Shown: piece after piece, positions 13,108 through 19,581 of the stretch
Position numbering within the stretch: position 1 is the stretch's first letter
Layout: every line of letters begins with the position of its first letter
Source of the DNA: a virus
Direction: 5' to 3' (one strand)
Length of the DNA stretch: 37,828 bases
Virus record (IMG/VR): IMGVR_UViG_3300034102_000945
Location: 1-37,828 of that record
The notes under the pieces: generated by a model
Seen by the model: the letters and a program-made list of their open reading frames with translations, nothing else
Told to the model about the DNA's origin: nothing
The model's database searches: none
Position numbers and translations under genes: made by a program

Positions 13108-13808
13108 CGTTGACCTTCCAGACCAACCTGGACGAGTTCAATGCTGCGTTGACTCAATACGCCCGCCTTTCATCCAAGGGGGCGTCTGAAGCCGTTGCCA
13201 AAAAGGGCGCGGACTTCGGATGGCGGCTGTCCCGCAAACTGCTCGCCCTGGCGCCGAAAAAGGGCGTTGTCCGCAATGAACGCCTGGCTGCGATTGCTGC
13301 CGGTGGCGGTGTAAAGGTCCGCGATTCGATCAAGCAGCGCACCTTCGCCAAGTTCGGCGTTTCTCAGACCGTGGCGGGACGCAAGCTCCGCATGGGCAAA
13401 CGCCTGGCAGCGTCCAAGATCGTCGGTGGCAAACGTTTGAACCTCCAGGCCCTCCTGGTCCGTGCAGAACTCAATGCGCGTGAGAGCGGTCGCGGGTTCT
13501 CGGCATTGTCGGCCCGGTACAAATCGCTTTCTCAGGAATTGGCAGCGGATCGCTTCGGCGAGCAACGCAAGCGCATCCTGGACCGCTACAATCGATTGGT
13601 CTCCCAGGTTGGATTTAAGCGCGATGGAGACTCCGCCAGCCTCACATTCCGGTGGGGTGGCAACAAATCGTCCGGTGACTTGGCCGTGTCGCTGCAAAAG
13701 CCACGCCAGCAAAATGCGATCGCTTCGGCCCTGAACGAAGCCCGGGCTGATATGATGGAATACATCATCCGCAAACAGAACGAGGCCGCCAGGGCGTTGG
13801 CAATCTGA
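13104..13808 (+). CDS. tail completion protein (lambda Z / HK97 gp10 position)
   Basis: Product of 234 aa, GTG start coupled to the connector gene. A helical basic N-terminal region (LDEFNAALTQYARLSSKGAS, AVAKKGADFGWRLSRKL) is followed by a second basic helical region and a final strand/helix segment. It is longer than HK97 gp10 and near the size of lambda Z, which works at the top of the tail before joining. The order stopper, Z-like, terminator-like, tube protein supports it. Confidence 0.65.
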   Translation: MTLTFQTNLDEFNAALTQYARLSSKGASEAVAKKGADFGWRLSRKLLALAPKKGVVRNERLAAIAAGGGVKVRDSIKQRTFAKFGVSQTVAGRKLRMGKRLAASKIVGGKRLNLQALLVRAELNARESGRGFSALSARYKSLSQELAADRFGEQRKRILDRYNRLVSQVGFKRDGDSASLTFRWGGNKSSGDLAVSLQKPRQQNAIASALNEARADMMEYIIRKQNEAARALAI

Positions 13809-13812
13809 CCCG

Positions 13813-14265
13813 ATGCTTTCACTCTCATCCATGCAGTCGACGGTCGCTGCGGCAATCTCCGCGAATGCCTATTTCACGGCATCCCCGGCTGTGACCTGCA
13901 TCGCTGACGATGGTCTTCAGGACTCGGCAATCGAAACCCAGTTGCGGTCGATTGGCTGCGTGGTCGTTGTGCCACCGATCCTTCGGGCCATGCGACGAGA
14001 CCTGGGAGCCGGCAAGCTCCTGTTGGATGCCGAAATCGCTGTCCGGGTGCTGATCAACCCGCACGTCAACGCATCGGTTGGCGGAGCGAACAGGAACATT
14101 TATTCGGCTGTCGCAGCAGCCAGTCAGGCCGTTTTGTCGTGGGTTCCGGCGACCGCTGGAGATCGACGGTTCGAGACCGTTGACGACTTCATGCAGATCG
14201 CTGTAAACGACACCGGCCTCCTGGGTTACCATTTGCTTTTCACCAAACTCTCCACCCTCAACTGA
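13813..14265 (+). CDS. tail terminator-like protein (lambda U position)
   Basis: Product of 150 aa. Alternating strands and helices: AVTCIADDGLQDSAIETQL, a hydrophobic CVVVVPPIL strand, LLLDAEIAVRVLINP, and a C-terminal RFETVDDFMQIAV helix. The alpha/beta pattern and the place just before the tube protein match tail terminator proteins, which cap the tail and set its length together with the tape measure. Family identity is not certain. Confidence 0.65.
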   Translation: MLSLSSMQSTVAAAISANAYFTASPAVTCIADDGLQDSAIETQLRSIGCVVVVPPILRAMRRDLGAGKLLLDAEIAVRVLINPHVNASVGGANRNIYSAVAAASQAVLSWVPATAGDRRFETVDDFMQIAVNDTGLLGYHLLFTKLSTLN

Positions 14266-14277
14266 TCCCAACCAACC

Positions 14278-14811
14278 ATGAACACCGCCCCAGTCATCCT
14301 CGGCAATCACGGGTTTTTCTTCCGCGATGGCGCGAGCTTCACCGTCCCCTCTGCTGGCACTGCTGGCCGCACCTCCAAGCCCGGAGCCGCTGACACTGGC
14401 TGGATCGACCTCGGTATCCTGTCCGAGGCGACCATGCAGCATGAACGCGAGGAGCGCGACATCTTCGCCCCGACCCCGGGCGTGATGCGCTTGTACGACG
14501 TCATCGAAACCAAGCGTCAGCTTTCGATCAACCTGACCGCTCAGGAACTCAGCCCGCTGGCGTTCGAATTGATCTTCGGCACGCTCGCCCTGACCTCGGC
14601 CTCGACCCAGTACAACCCGCTCGAAGGCGCGACCAAAAAGGGATGGCTCAAGCTCCAGCAGTACAACCAGAGCGATGCCATCGTCAACACGGTGGACGTG
14701 TACGTTCAAATCAAGGTCTCCGGGGAAATCACCTTCGGCGACAATGTGGTGACCGCCCAGTTCGAGGCTCGCGTTCTCCACTCCACGCTGAACACCGGCA
14801 CCCTCGCCTAA
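14278..14811 (+). CDS. major tail tube protein
   Basis: Product of 177 aa. Beta-rich, with a GWIDLGILSEATMQHEREER segment, RLYDVIETKRQLSINLTAQE and a late strand pair SGEITFGDNVVTAQFEARV. Length and composition fit siphovirus tail tube subunits, and the gene lies between the terminator-like gene and the tail-fibre group. Codon use is strongly biased to C/G, as in the coat gene. Confidence 0.8.
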   Translation: MNTAPVILGNHGFFFRDGASFTVPSAGTAGRTSKPGAADTGWIDLGILSEATMQHEREERDIFAPTPGVMRLYDVIETKRQLSINLTAQELSPLAFELIFGTLALTSASTQYNPLEGATKKGWLKLQQYNQSDAIVNTVDVYVQIKVSGEITFGDNVVTAQFEARVLHSTLNTGTLA

Positions 14812-14823
14812 TCGAAACACGCC

Positions 14824-15993
14824 ATGCCAGCCGATCCTATTACGCCCGGCCTGGCCGCGGCGTGGTCCAACACAAGCCCGGCGGCTTACGGTGTGCCTTC
14901 CAGGTTCACCGCAGCCGTCCGGGCGCAGTCGAATCAAAGCATTGGCTCGACTCTCACATCGACTTTTGACGGTGTCAGTTTGCAGGGAACGCTTGCCACG
15001 GTCTCGAATCGGGCTGTTCTGCTGACCGCTCAATCGACTCCGGCTCAAAACGGCATCTACATCACCGGGGCTGGTGCGGTTTCGGTTGCCATCACTGACT
15101 CGTTTGGAGGTGGAACCAAGACGGTCTCCACCCTGGTCGCTGGCCGCCTGTATTACTGGATTCCGCAGAACGGCTACAATGTCACGAATGGCACCGAGAC
15201 CCTGACAGCCGCTGGCTTCATTGCTGCGTCTGGGGCCGGTTCCTTGACGTTCCAAGGCCCTGCCGGTCAAAGCCAGGCGGACTTCCTGTACGAAGCTGGC
15301 CTTGTGCGTCTTACCTTATTCGATGCCCCGAATGAGTTCCCCGTCGAGTTGGTGGTCAACGTCACTGGTGGAACGTCTGCGAATAGCTGGTGGCAACTGA
15401 CCTCGACTGTGGTCACCGTTGGATCGTCTGCGATCACGTTCTCCCAGATCACGGTGTCGAGCTTAGACGTGGGTTCCGAGGACAATGCCTTCGACAACAC
15501 GCCGCCGGATACAAAGACTCCGAGCAACGCGACCGCGTTCGACAACACCCAGCCGACGCCGGTGATGCCCTCGTTGTCTCAGTCGTTCGTCAATGCCACG
15601 CCGGACGGCAAGACCCCGAGCAATGCGGCAGCCTTCGACAATACTCCGGCAACCGCGCTGGTTCTTCAGGGCGAGACGAGTCCGGTCGCTGGCATTACCA
15701 CGCCCGCCAGCCCGACGGCTGTCACCCACCTGGCGACGCTTACCGCGGGGACCAATTACCTTGTCCAGGTTGGAGCCCGACTCGCTCCGGTCACGATTAC
15801 GCTGCCCGACCCTGGCAGTCTGGCCCAGCGAATCGAAATCGCGGACATTACCGGCCAGGCTGCGACCTACGCGGTCACGGTCAACGCCGGAACAAAAGAC
15901 ATCGAGACGGCAGGTCAAACGTCTTACATCATCGACCGCAACGACGCGGTCCTTGTGCTGAGTTACACCGGAACCAAGTGGAAAATCCTCTGA
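14824..15993 (+). CDS. structural/fibre protein with internal repeats
   Basis: Product of 389 aa. Residues 1-210 are beta-rich and Ser/Thr/Ala-rich. Residues about 222-280 hold imperfect repeats: AFDNTPPDTKTPSNA, AFDNTQPTPVMP and GKTPSNAAAFDNTPA. The end (about 300-389) looks like the C-terminal domain of phage fibres and spikes: APVTITLPDP, then ATYAVTVNAGTKDIE, then SYIIDRNDAVLVLSYTGTKW. The position after the tube gene suggests a tail- or head-attached decoration or fibre. The binding target is unknown. Confidence 0.7.
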   Translation: MPADPITPGLAAAWSNTSPAAYGVPSRFTAAVRAQSNQSIGSTLTSTFDGVSLQGTLATVSNRAVLLTAQSTPAQNGIYITGAGAVSVAITDSFGGGTKTVSTLVAGRLYYWIPQNGYNVTNGTETLTAAGFIAASGAGSLTFQGPAGQSQADFLYEAGLVRLTLFDAPNEFPVELVVNVTGGTSANSWWQLTSTVVTVGSSAITFSQITVSSLDVGSEDNAFDNTPPDTKTPSNATAFDNTQPTPVMPSLSQSFVNATPDGKTPSNAAAFDNTPATALVLQGETSPVAGITTPASPTAVTHLATLTAGTNYLVQVGARLAPVTITLPDPGSLAQRIEIADITGQAATYAVTVNAGTKDIETAGQTSYIIDRNDAVLVLSYTGTKWKIL

Positions 15994-15997
15994 TCCC

Positions 15998-16282
15998 ATG
16001 ATCTCAAAAATTGCCGTGGCGACGACCGCCACCCTGGTTTCCGATTCCAGGGAACGAAACTGGCTGATGATTCAGAACCAGTCCGACACGCCGATCTTCC
16101 TGTCGTTCGACGGGACCTCTGGCGTGACCATCGACTCAGGGGCGACCCCGGGCATCCGACTGGCACCCTACGAAACCGTGCTGTCCGCCGACATCGGTGG
16201 GCGGTTCACCGGAAACAACTTCCCGATCTACGCCATCCACGGCGGGACCGGCACCAAAAACCTCGTCATCCAGGAGAGCTAA
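15998..16282 (+). CDS. small structural protein, 94 aa
   Basis: ATG at 15998. Beta-sandwich-like pattern (RNWLMIQNQSDTPIFLSFDG, VTIDSGATPGIRLAPYET, FPIYAIHGGTG). Similar small proteins lie next to fibre genes in other phages, where they act as adaptors or decorations; here that is inferred. It is followed after 2 bases by the fibre gene, whose SD lies in its last codons (CAGGAGAGC). Confidence 0.65.
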   Translation: MISKIAVATTATLVSDSRERNWLMIQNQSDTPIFLSFDGTSGVTIDSGATPGIRLAPYETVLSADIGGRFTGNNFPIYAIHGGTGTKNLVIQES

Positions 16283-16284
16283 AC

Positions 16285-17427
16285 ATGAGTTGGAACATCA
16301 AAACCCCGGGCGACTACATCAACGGCCCGCTGACGGTGGCTGGAAAGACAGTGATCAACACACACCTTGGAATTGGAGTTACTCCAAGCGATTCATGGGG
16401 TGCTGGTTGGAACTCTATTTCAATAAAAAACTCTGCAAACAACATTGCTGCAAATGGAGCAAACTATTTTGAGTTTTGCCAAAACTCCTTATTCACAAGC
16501 AGTGGATCTTTGTATGTAGGAAACAATCCAGCATCTCGCTATGAGATGGGTAATGGCGGGCATTTTTGGTTTACTGCTCCTTTTGGATCCGCAGGAGATG
16601 CAGTTGCATGGAATCAGAGGATGACGCTTGACATAAACGGAAATCTTGCTGTTCAAAACTCAAATCCATCAATAGGAAATTCAGGTGGAATCACTATTGG
16701 AACACTTGGAACTTCAAGACAGCTTACGTTGTCGATGTATCAATGTTATGCGAGGTTGCGTGAATGGGATTCTGCAAACACGGTAGCACTTGTTACAAAT
16801 GTCAATGTAGACAACGGAATTGATAATCCGTCAATTTCATCATGGAAAGTTCAACTCGGTGCTGGACTTGATTGTTTCCGAGTAGGACGGGCTGTTCCTG
16901 GAAGTTACACGTTTGCAGAACTGATGCGGGTCAGTTCGGCTGGTGCTGTAATTCTAAACGGTGGGAATGTATCCGCCAACGGTATCGGCGTCGCGTTCCC
17001 GTCCGCCCAGTCGGCTTCCACCGACGCCAACACGCTCGACGATTACGAGGAGGGGACTTGGAGTGGAAACATTACTGGTTCAACAACCAACCCGACAACC
17101 GCTGTCACTGCTATCGGTCGATACACTAAGATCGGTCGGCAAGTTCATCTTCAGATCGCTTTTAGTGACGTAAATACAACCGGAGCATCTGGAACTTTGT
17201 TAATTACTGGCCTTCCGTTTGCTAACGCAACTGGATTTGCAGCGCAGGGTTCAATTGCTTCTTACTCTGCAATTACTTTTACAGGTTCGGCAGCCTGCGC
17301 GGTTGGTTCCAATGAATCGTACATGACCATTTTGTGCAGCGTATCCAATGCGATTTGGAACGTTGCGAACCACAATGCCGGAACGGGAAGGTATTTGAAC
17401 GCCACAATCACTTACACCGTAGCCTAA
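16285..17427 (+). CDS. tail fibre / receptor-binding protein candidate
   Basis: Product of 380 aa. The opening GDYINGPLTVAGKTVINTHLG and the middle NQRMTLDINGNLAVQNSNPS follow the shaft pattern of phage fibres in which short glycine turns alternate with strands. The segment SASTDANTLDDYEEGTWSGN (about 250-270) is a boundary motif I recall from many phage structural proteins. A beta-rich C-terminal domain follows (about 270-380). The DNA from about 16370 to 16960 and 17160 to 17410 is clearly richer in A/T than the flanks, which suggests the host-range part was swapped in. Confidence 0.75.
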   Translation: MSWNIKTPGDYINGPLTVAGKTVINTHLGIGVTPSDSWGAGWNSISIKNSANNIAANGANYFEFCQNSLFTSSGSLYVGNNPASRYEMGNGGHFWFTAPFGSAGDAVAWNQRMTLDINGNLAVQNSNPSIGNSGGITIGTLGTSRQLTLSMYQCYARLREWDSANTVALVTNVNVDNGIDNPSISSWKVQLGAGLDCFRVGRAVPGSYTFAELMRVSSAGAVILNGGNVSANGIGVAFPSAQSASTDANTLDDYEEGTWSGNITGSTTNPTTAVTAIGRYTKIGRQVHLQIAFSDVNTTGASGTLLITGLPFANATGFAAQGSIASYSAITFTGSAACAVGSNESYMTILCSVSNAIWNVANHNAGTGRYLNATITYTVA

Positions 17428-17429
17428 CC

Positions 17430-17687
17430 ATGCTCACCGAACGCACTGTTGTTTCACTCGTCGAGGTCACGCCGAACGGCACGATCCAGGTCCGACTTGC
17501 CAACCAGATTCTGGACGGCGAGACGGTCAAGGCGCAGACCTTCCACCGCTATTGCCTGGCACCTGGTTCCGACCTGACAGGTCAACCGGATCAGGTGGTC
17601 GCCATTGCCAACGCCGTCTGGACGCCCGAGGTGGTCACCGCCTACGAGGCCCAGATCGCAGCCAACCAAAACCCCATCGGAGCCTGA
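17430..17687 (+). CDS. small tail-region protein, paralogue A, 85 aa
   Basis: ATG at 17430, two bases after the fibre stop. It is a paralogue of the next gene: both have a CLAPGSDLTG / DLAPGDSLEG segment, then AIANAVWTPEV / RIANALWTPEV and a Tyr-Ala helix. The conserved block suggests a real domain of about 80 residues. Function is unknown; it probably belongs to the fibre or virion accessory set. Confidence 0.7.
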   Translation: MLTERTVVSLVEVTPNGTIQVRLANQILDGETVKAQTFHRYCLAPGSDLTGQPDQVVAIANAVWTPEVVTAYEAQIAANQNPIGA

Positions 17688-17690
17688 CCA

Positions 17691-18032
17691 ATGATCGAAA
17701 CCAAGACCCTCTGCGCCGTCACCGTGCGGCCCGATTGCAGCCTCCTGGTTCAGGAGACCCTCGCGTATCTGAAGGACGGAGTGCAGGTCTCCGTGGAGCC
17801 TGTTGGAACCTACGACCTTGCCCCGGGTGATTCGCTCGAAGGCAAGCCGGCTGATGCTGTCCGCATTGCAAACGCGTTGTGGACTCCCGAGGTCATTGCA
17901 GCCTACGCCGCGGCGCATCCGATCCCGGAGCCTGAAGTCATCGTCGTCGAGGAGCCTGTCGTCGATGCTTCTGTCTCGACAGAGTCAACCTCGGAGGTTG
18001 AAATCGTCACGGAGACTTCCTCCGAAAACTGA
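17691..18032 (+). CDS. small tail-region protein, paralogue B, 113 aa
   Basis: ATG three bases after paralogue A. Residues 1-80 match the upstream gene; residues about 80-113 are an acidic Val/Glu/Ser/Thr tail (PEPEVIVVEEPVVDASVS) that A lacks. The pair looks like a tandem duplication followed by tail gain or loss. The function is unknown. Confidence 0.7.
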   Translation: MIETKTLCAVTVRPDCSLLVQETLAYLKDGVQVSVEPVGTYDLAPGDSLEGKPADAVRIANALWTPEVIAAYAAAHPIPEPEVIVVEEPVVDASVSTESTSEVEIVTETSSEN

Positions 18033-18033
18033 C

Positions 18034-18288
18034 ATGGAAAACGCCCCTGCACTCACCCCGAAACCCGCCACCGTCAAAATGTTTGTTCTGAAGTTCACCG
18101 AGGCCGAGGCCCAAAAGGCTTTGGACATCTACGAGTGGGCTACCAGAAACGGCGGTTTGCCGCTCGCCAAGGAGGTTCTTCCTCTGGCCGAGAAGTTCAT
18201 GCAAGCCGCTGTCAAAGCGAAGGAAGCTGAGGAGGCTGCGAAGGCTGACAAGGCTGCTGCAAAGACTGAGGAACCCGTCAAAAACTGA
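18034..18288 (+). CDS. small helical Lys/Ala/Glu-rich protein, 84 aa
   Basis: ATG at 18034. Mostly helical: FTEAEAQKALDIYEWATRNG, then a long Ala/Lys/Glu helix (AVKAKEAEEAAKADKAAAK). No membrane segment. It lies between the paralogue pair and the holin candidates. No family recognised. Confidence 0.6.
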   Translation: MENAPALTPKPATVKMFVLKFTEAEAQKALDIYEWATRNGGLPLAKEVLPLAEKFMQAAVKAKEAEEAAKADKAAAKTEEPVKN

Positions 18289-18294
18289 GCCACG

Positions 18295-18471
18295 ATGACA
18301 ACGAACCACCACGAAATCCGAGACGGTTCCATCGGCATTGGGTCCGGGCTAATGTCTGCGATCATGGGGTGGCTCAAGCCATTGGGCGAGTTCGCCTCGT
18401 CTATTGGTTCCATCGTGACGTGCATCATCGCTTGTGTGATGCTCTACCGACTGCTGCGAAAGAAAGACTGA
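18295..18471 (+). CDS. one-TM small membrane protein, holin candidate, 58 aa
   Basis: ATG at 18295. A polar N-terminus, an amphipathic MSAIMGWLKPLGEF segment, one membrane helix (SIGSIVTCIIACVMLYRLL, about 36-54) and a basic end RKKD. Size, single helix and positive tail fit small class III-like or accessory holins. The neighbour is a second small hydrophobic protein. Confidence 0.55.
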   Translation: MTTNHHEIRDGSIGIGSGLMSAIMGWLKPLGEFASSIGSIVTCIIACVMLYRLLRKKD

Positions 18472-18475
18472 CCCC

Positions 18476-18688
18476 ATGAACATCAAAACCACCCTCGCCG
18501 GTCTCGGCGTCATCCTCGTTGCTGTTGGTACCGCTCTCAAAGCGATCTTCGATGGAGATCCCACCACCAACGTCGATCTGGCTCAGACCATTGCCCAGGT
18601 GACCATTGGCATCGGCCTCATCGCTGCCAAGGATGCCAAGCCTACCCAGGCCGCCAAACTGCCCGAGCCTACCGAACCCAAGGCGTGA
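18476..18688 (+). CDS. small hydrophobic protein, holin candidate, 70 aa
   Basis: ATG at 18476. Two hydrophobic stretches: LAGLGVILVAVGTALKAIF (about 7-25) and TIAQVTIGIGLIAA (about 38-51), then a Pro/Lys-rich tail. Proteins with this shape often sit in phage lysis regions. Its stop overlaps a GTG (GTGA) starting the next small gene. Confidence 0.55.
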   Translation: MNIKTTLAGLGVILVAVGTALKAIFDGDPTTNVDLAQTIAQVTIGIGLIAAKDAKPTQAAKLPEPTEPKA

Positions 18689-18858
18689 ATTGGGTCGAAC
18701 AGATCATCACCGCCCTGGTGAAGTTCCTCTACGGCCTAACCAAGGAAAACCCGACCGCCAGAAATGCTGAAACACCTCCAGAGATTCGCCGCGGTTGGGA
18801 TGCTTGGATTCGTGGCCGGTTGCGGGACAAGGGCGGTGATGATCGACCCCAGGGCTGA
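18685..18858 (+). CDS. small basic protein, 57 aa, overlapping a lipoprotein gene
   Basis: GTG at 18685 coupled to the holin candidate. An amphipathic N-terminus (WVEQIITALVKFLYGL) precedes a basic C-terminal half (IRRGWDAWIRGRLRDKGG). It overlaps the lipoprotein gene at 18764 by 95 bases in another frame, the nested layout known for Rz/Rz1 spanin pairs. The N-terminus could associate with the membrane, but it lacks a convincing Rz-type anchor plus coiled coil. Function is open. Confidence 0.55.
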   Translation: MNWVEQIITALVKFLYGLTKENPTARNAETPPEIRRGWDAWIRGRLRDKGGDDRPQG

Positions 18859-18994
18859 CGTTGTCCGCCTTGGGCCGGGAGTGCGTGGGCCGGTGTACGT
18901 CTTCGTCGACGGCCGGTGGACGCTGACCCGGAAAGTCACTTTGCCCGAAGGCTGGTATGCCGGCCCAGGGCCTCAACCCGAAAACAAACCCTGA
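18764..18994 (+). CDS. small lipoprotein, outer-membrane spanin candidate
   Basis: Product of 76 aa with a lipoprotein signal: basic start (KHLQR), hydrophobic AAVGMLGF and a lipobox ending at Cys20 (FVAGC). The mature part is beta-like (GPVYVFVDGRWTLTRKV, LPEGWYAGPG). Such lipoproteins next to holin candidates are typical o-spanin positions. It starts inside the 57-aa gene. If right, it points to a Gram-negative host. Confidence 0.6.
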   Translation: MLKHLQRFAAVGMLGFVAGCGTRAVMIDPRADVVRLGPGVRGPVYVFVDGRWTLTRKVTLPEGWYAGPGPQPENKP

Positions 18995-19002
18995 AAGAAC
19001 CC

Positions 19003-19383
19003 ATGACTGACAGCATGGCCACATTGATGGGCGGCAAACAGCTTGTCGCCTACCACCTCGACGGAACGCAGGAGATCGTGACCCTCCGGCAGTTGCCCGT
19101 TCGATCCCTGCCGCAATACCTCGCCACCATCGACGACGAGGCTGCCCGCCTGGAACTCATTGCCGACAAACCGGCTGGGTGGGCGGACAAAATCAGACCC
19201 GACTCGCACGTCGAGCTTCTGGAGGCCGGGGAGGGCCTCAACTCCGATTCTTTTTCCGCGTGGCTCCGTCGCAGAGTGCAGCGACAGGAGCAACTGGTTC
19301 CGGGATCAAGCGGAGAGCTGGGCAAGCAGTTGCTGTCAGCCTCGCCGACTGGGTCGCAGAGTGCGCGGTGCGCTGTGGTCTGA
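19003..19383 (+). CDS. tail assembly chaperone (lambda G-like)
   Basis: Product of 126 aa, ATG at 19003. The first 85 residues look like a folded chaperone domain (YHLDGTQEIVTLRQLPVRSL, ATIDDEAARLELIADKP). The end is low-complexity where a second frame overlaps. It sits just before the tape measure gene, the fixed position of the G/GT pair, where a -1 frameshift makes a longer chaperone. Confidence 0.65.
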   Translation: MTDSMATLMGGKQLVAYHLDGTQEIVTLRQLPVRSLPQYLATIDDEAARLELIADKPAGWADKIRPDSHVELLEAGEGLNSDSFSAWLRRRVQRQEQLVPGSSGELGKQLLSASPTGSQSARCAVV

Positions 19384-19580
19384 CGCTCGCCCAGGCCGTC
19401 GAACACAGTCCGGGCCAGTTGCGGCTTTTGGCGGCTGCGGCCTCGCGCATTGACGCGGGGGCGGGGCTGCTCAATCTGCACACAACTTACGCGGCAACGG
19501 CTGCGACGGTTGCAAAGGAAGGGCGGACCGTGTTGGAACGCCTCCAGAAGCAACTGACGAAACAAGCGAAAGGCGGCTGA
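19251..19580 (+). CDS. -1 frame extension of the tail chaperone (lambda T-like)
   Basis: This frame lies one base behind the chaperone frame, overlaps it, and runs to the stop two bases before the tape measure ATG. Its downstream part reads as a real protein (SLADWVAECAVRCGLTLAQ, RLLAAAASRIDAGAGLLNL, a basic helix at the end). No good start codon with a ribosome site is visible, which favours entry by frameshift. The T-run TTTTT at 19251-19255 (T TTT TCC in the zero frame) is a possible slip site, but it is not a canonical heptamer. Confidence 0.5.
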   Translation, partial: FFRVAPSQSAATGATGSGIKRRAGQAVAVSLADWVAECAVRCGLTLAQAVEHSPGQLRLLAAAASRIDAGAGLLNLHTTYAATAATVAKEGRTVLERLQKQLTKQAKGG

Positions 19581-19581
19581 C

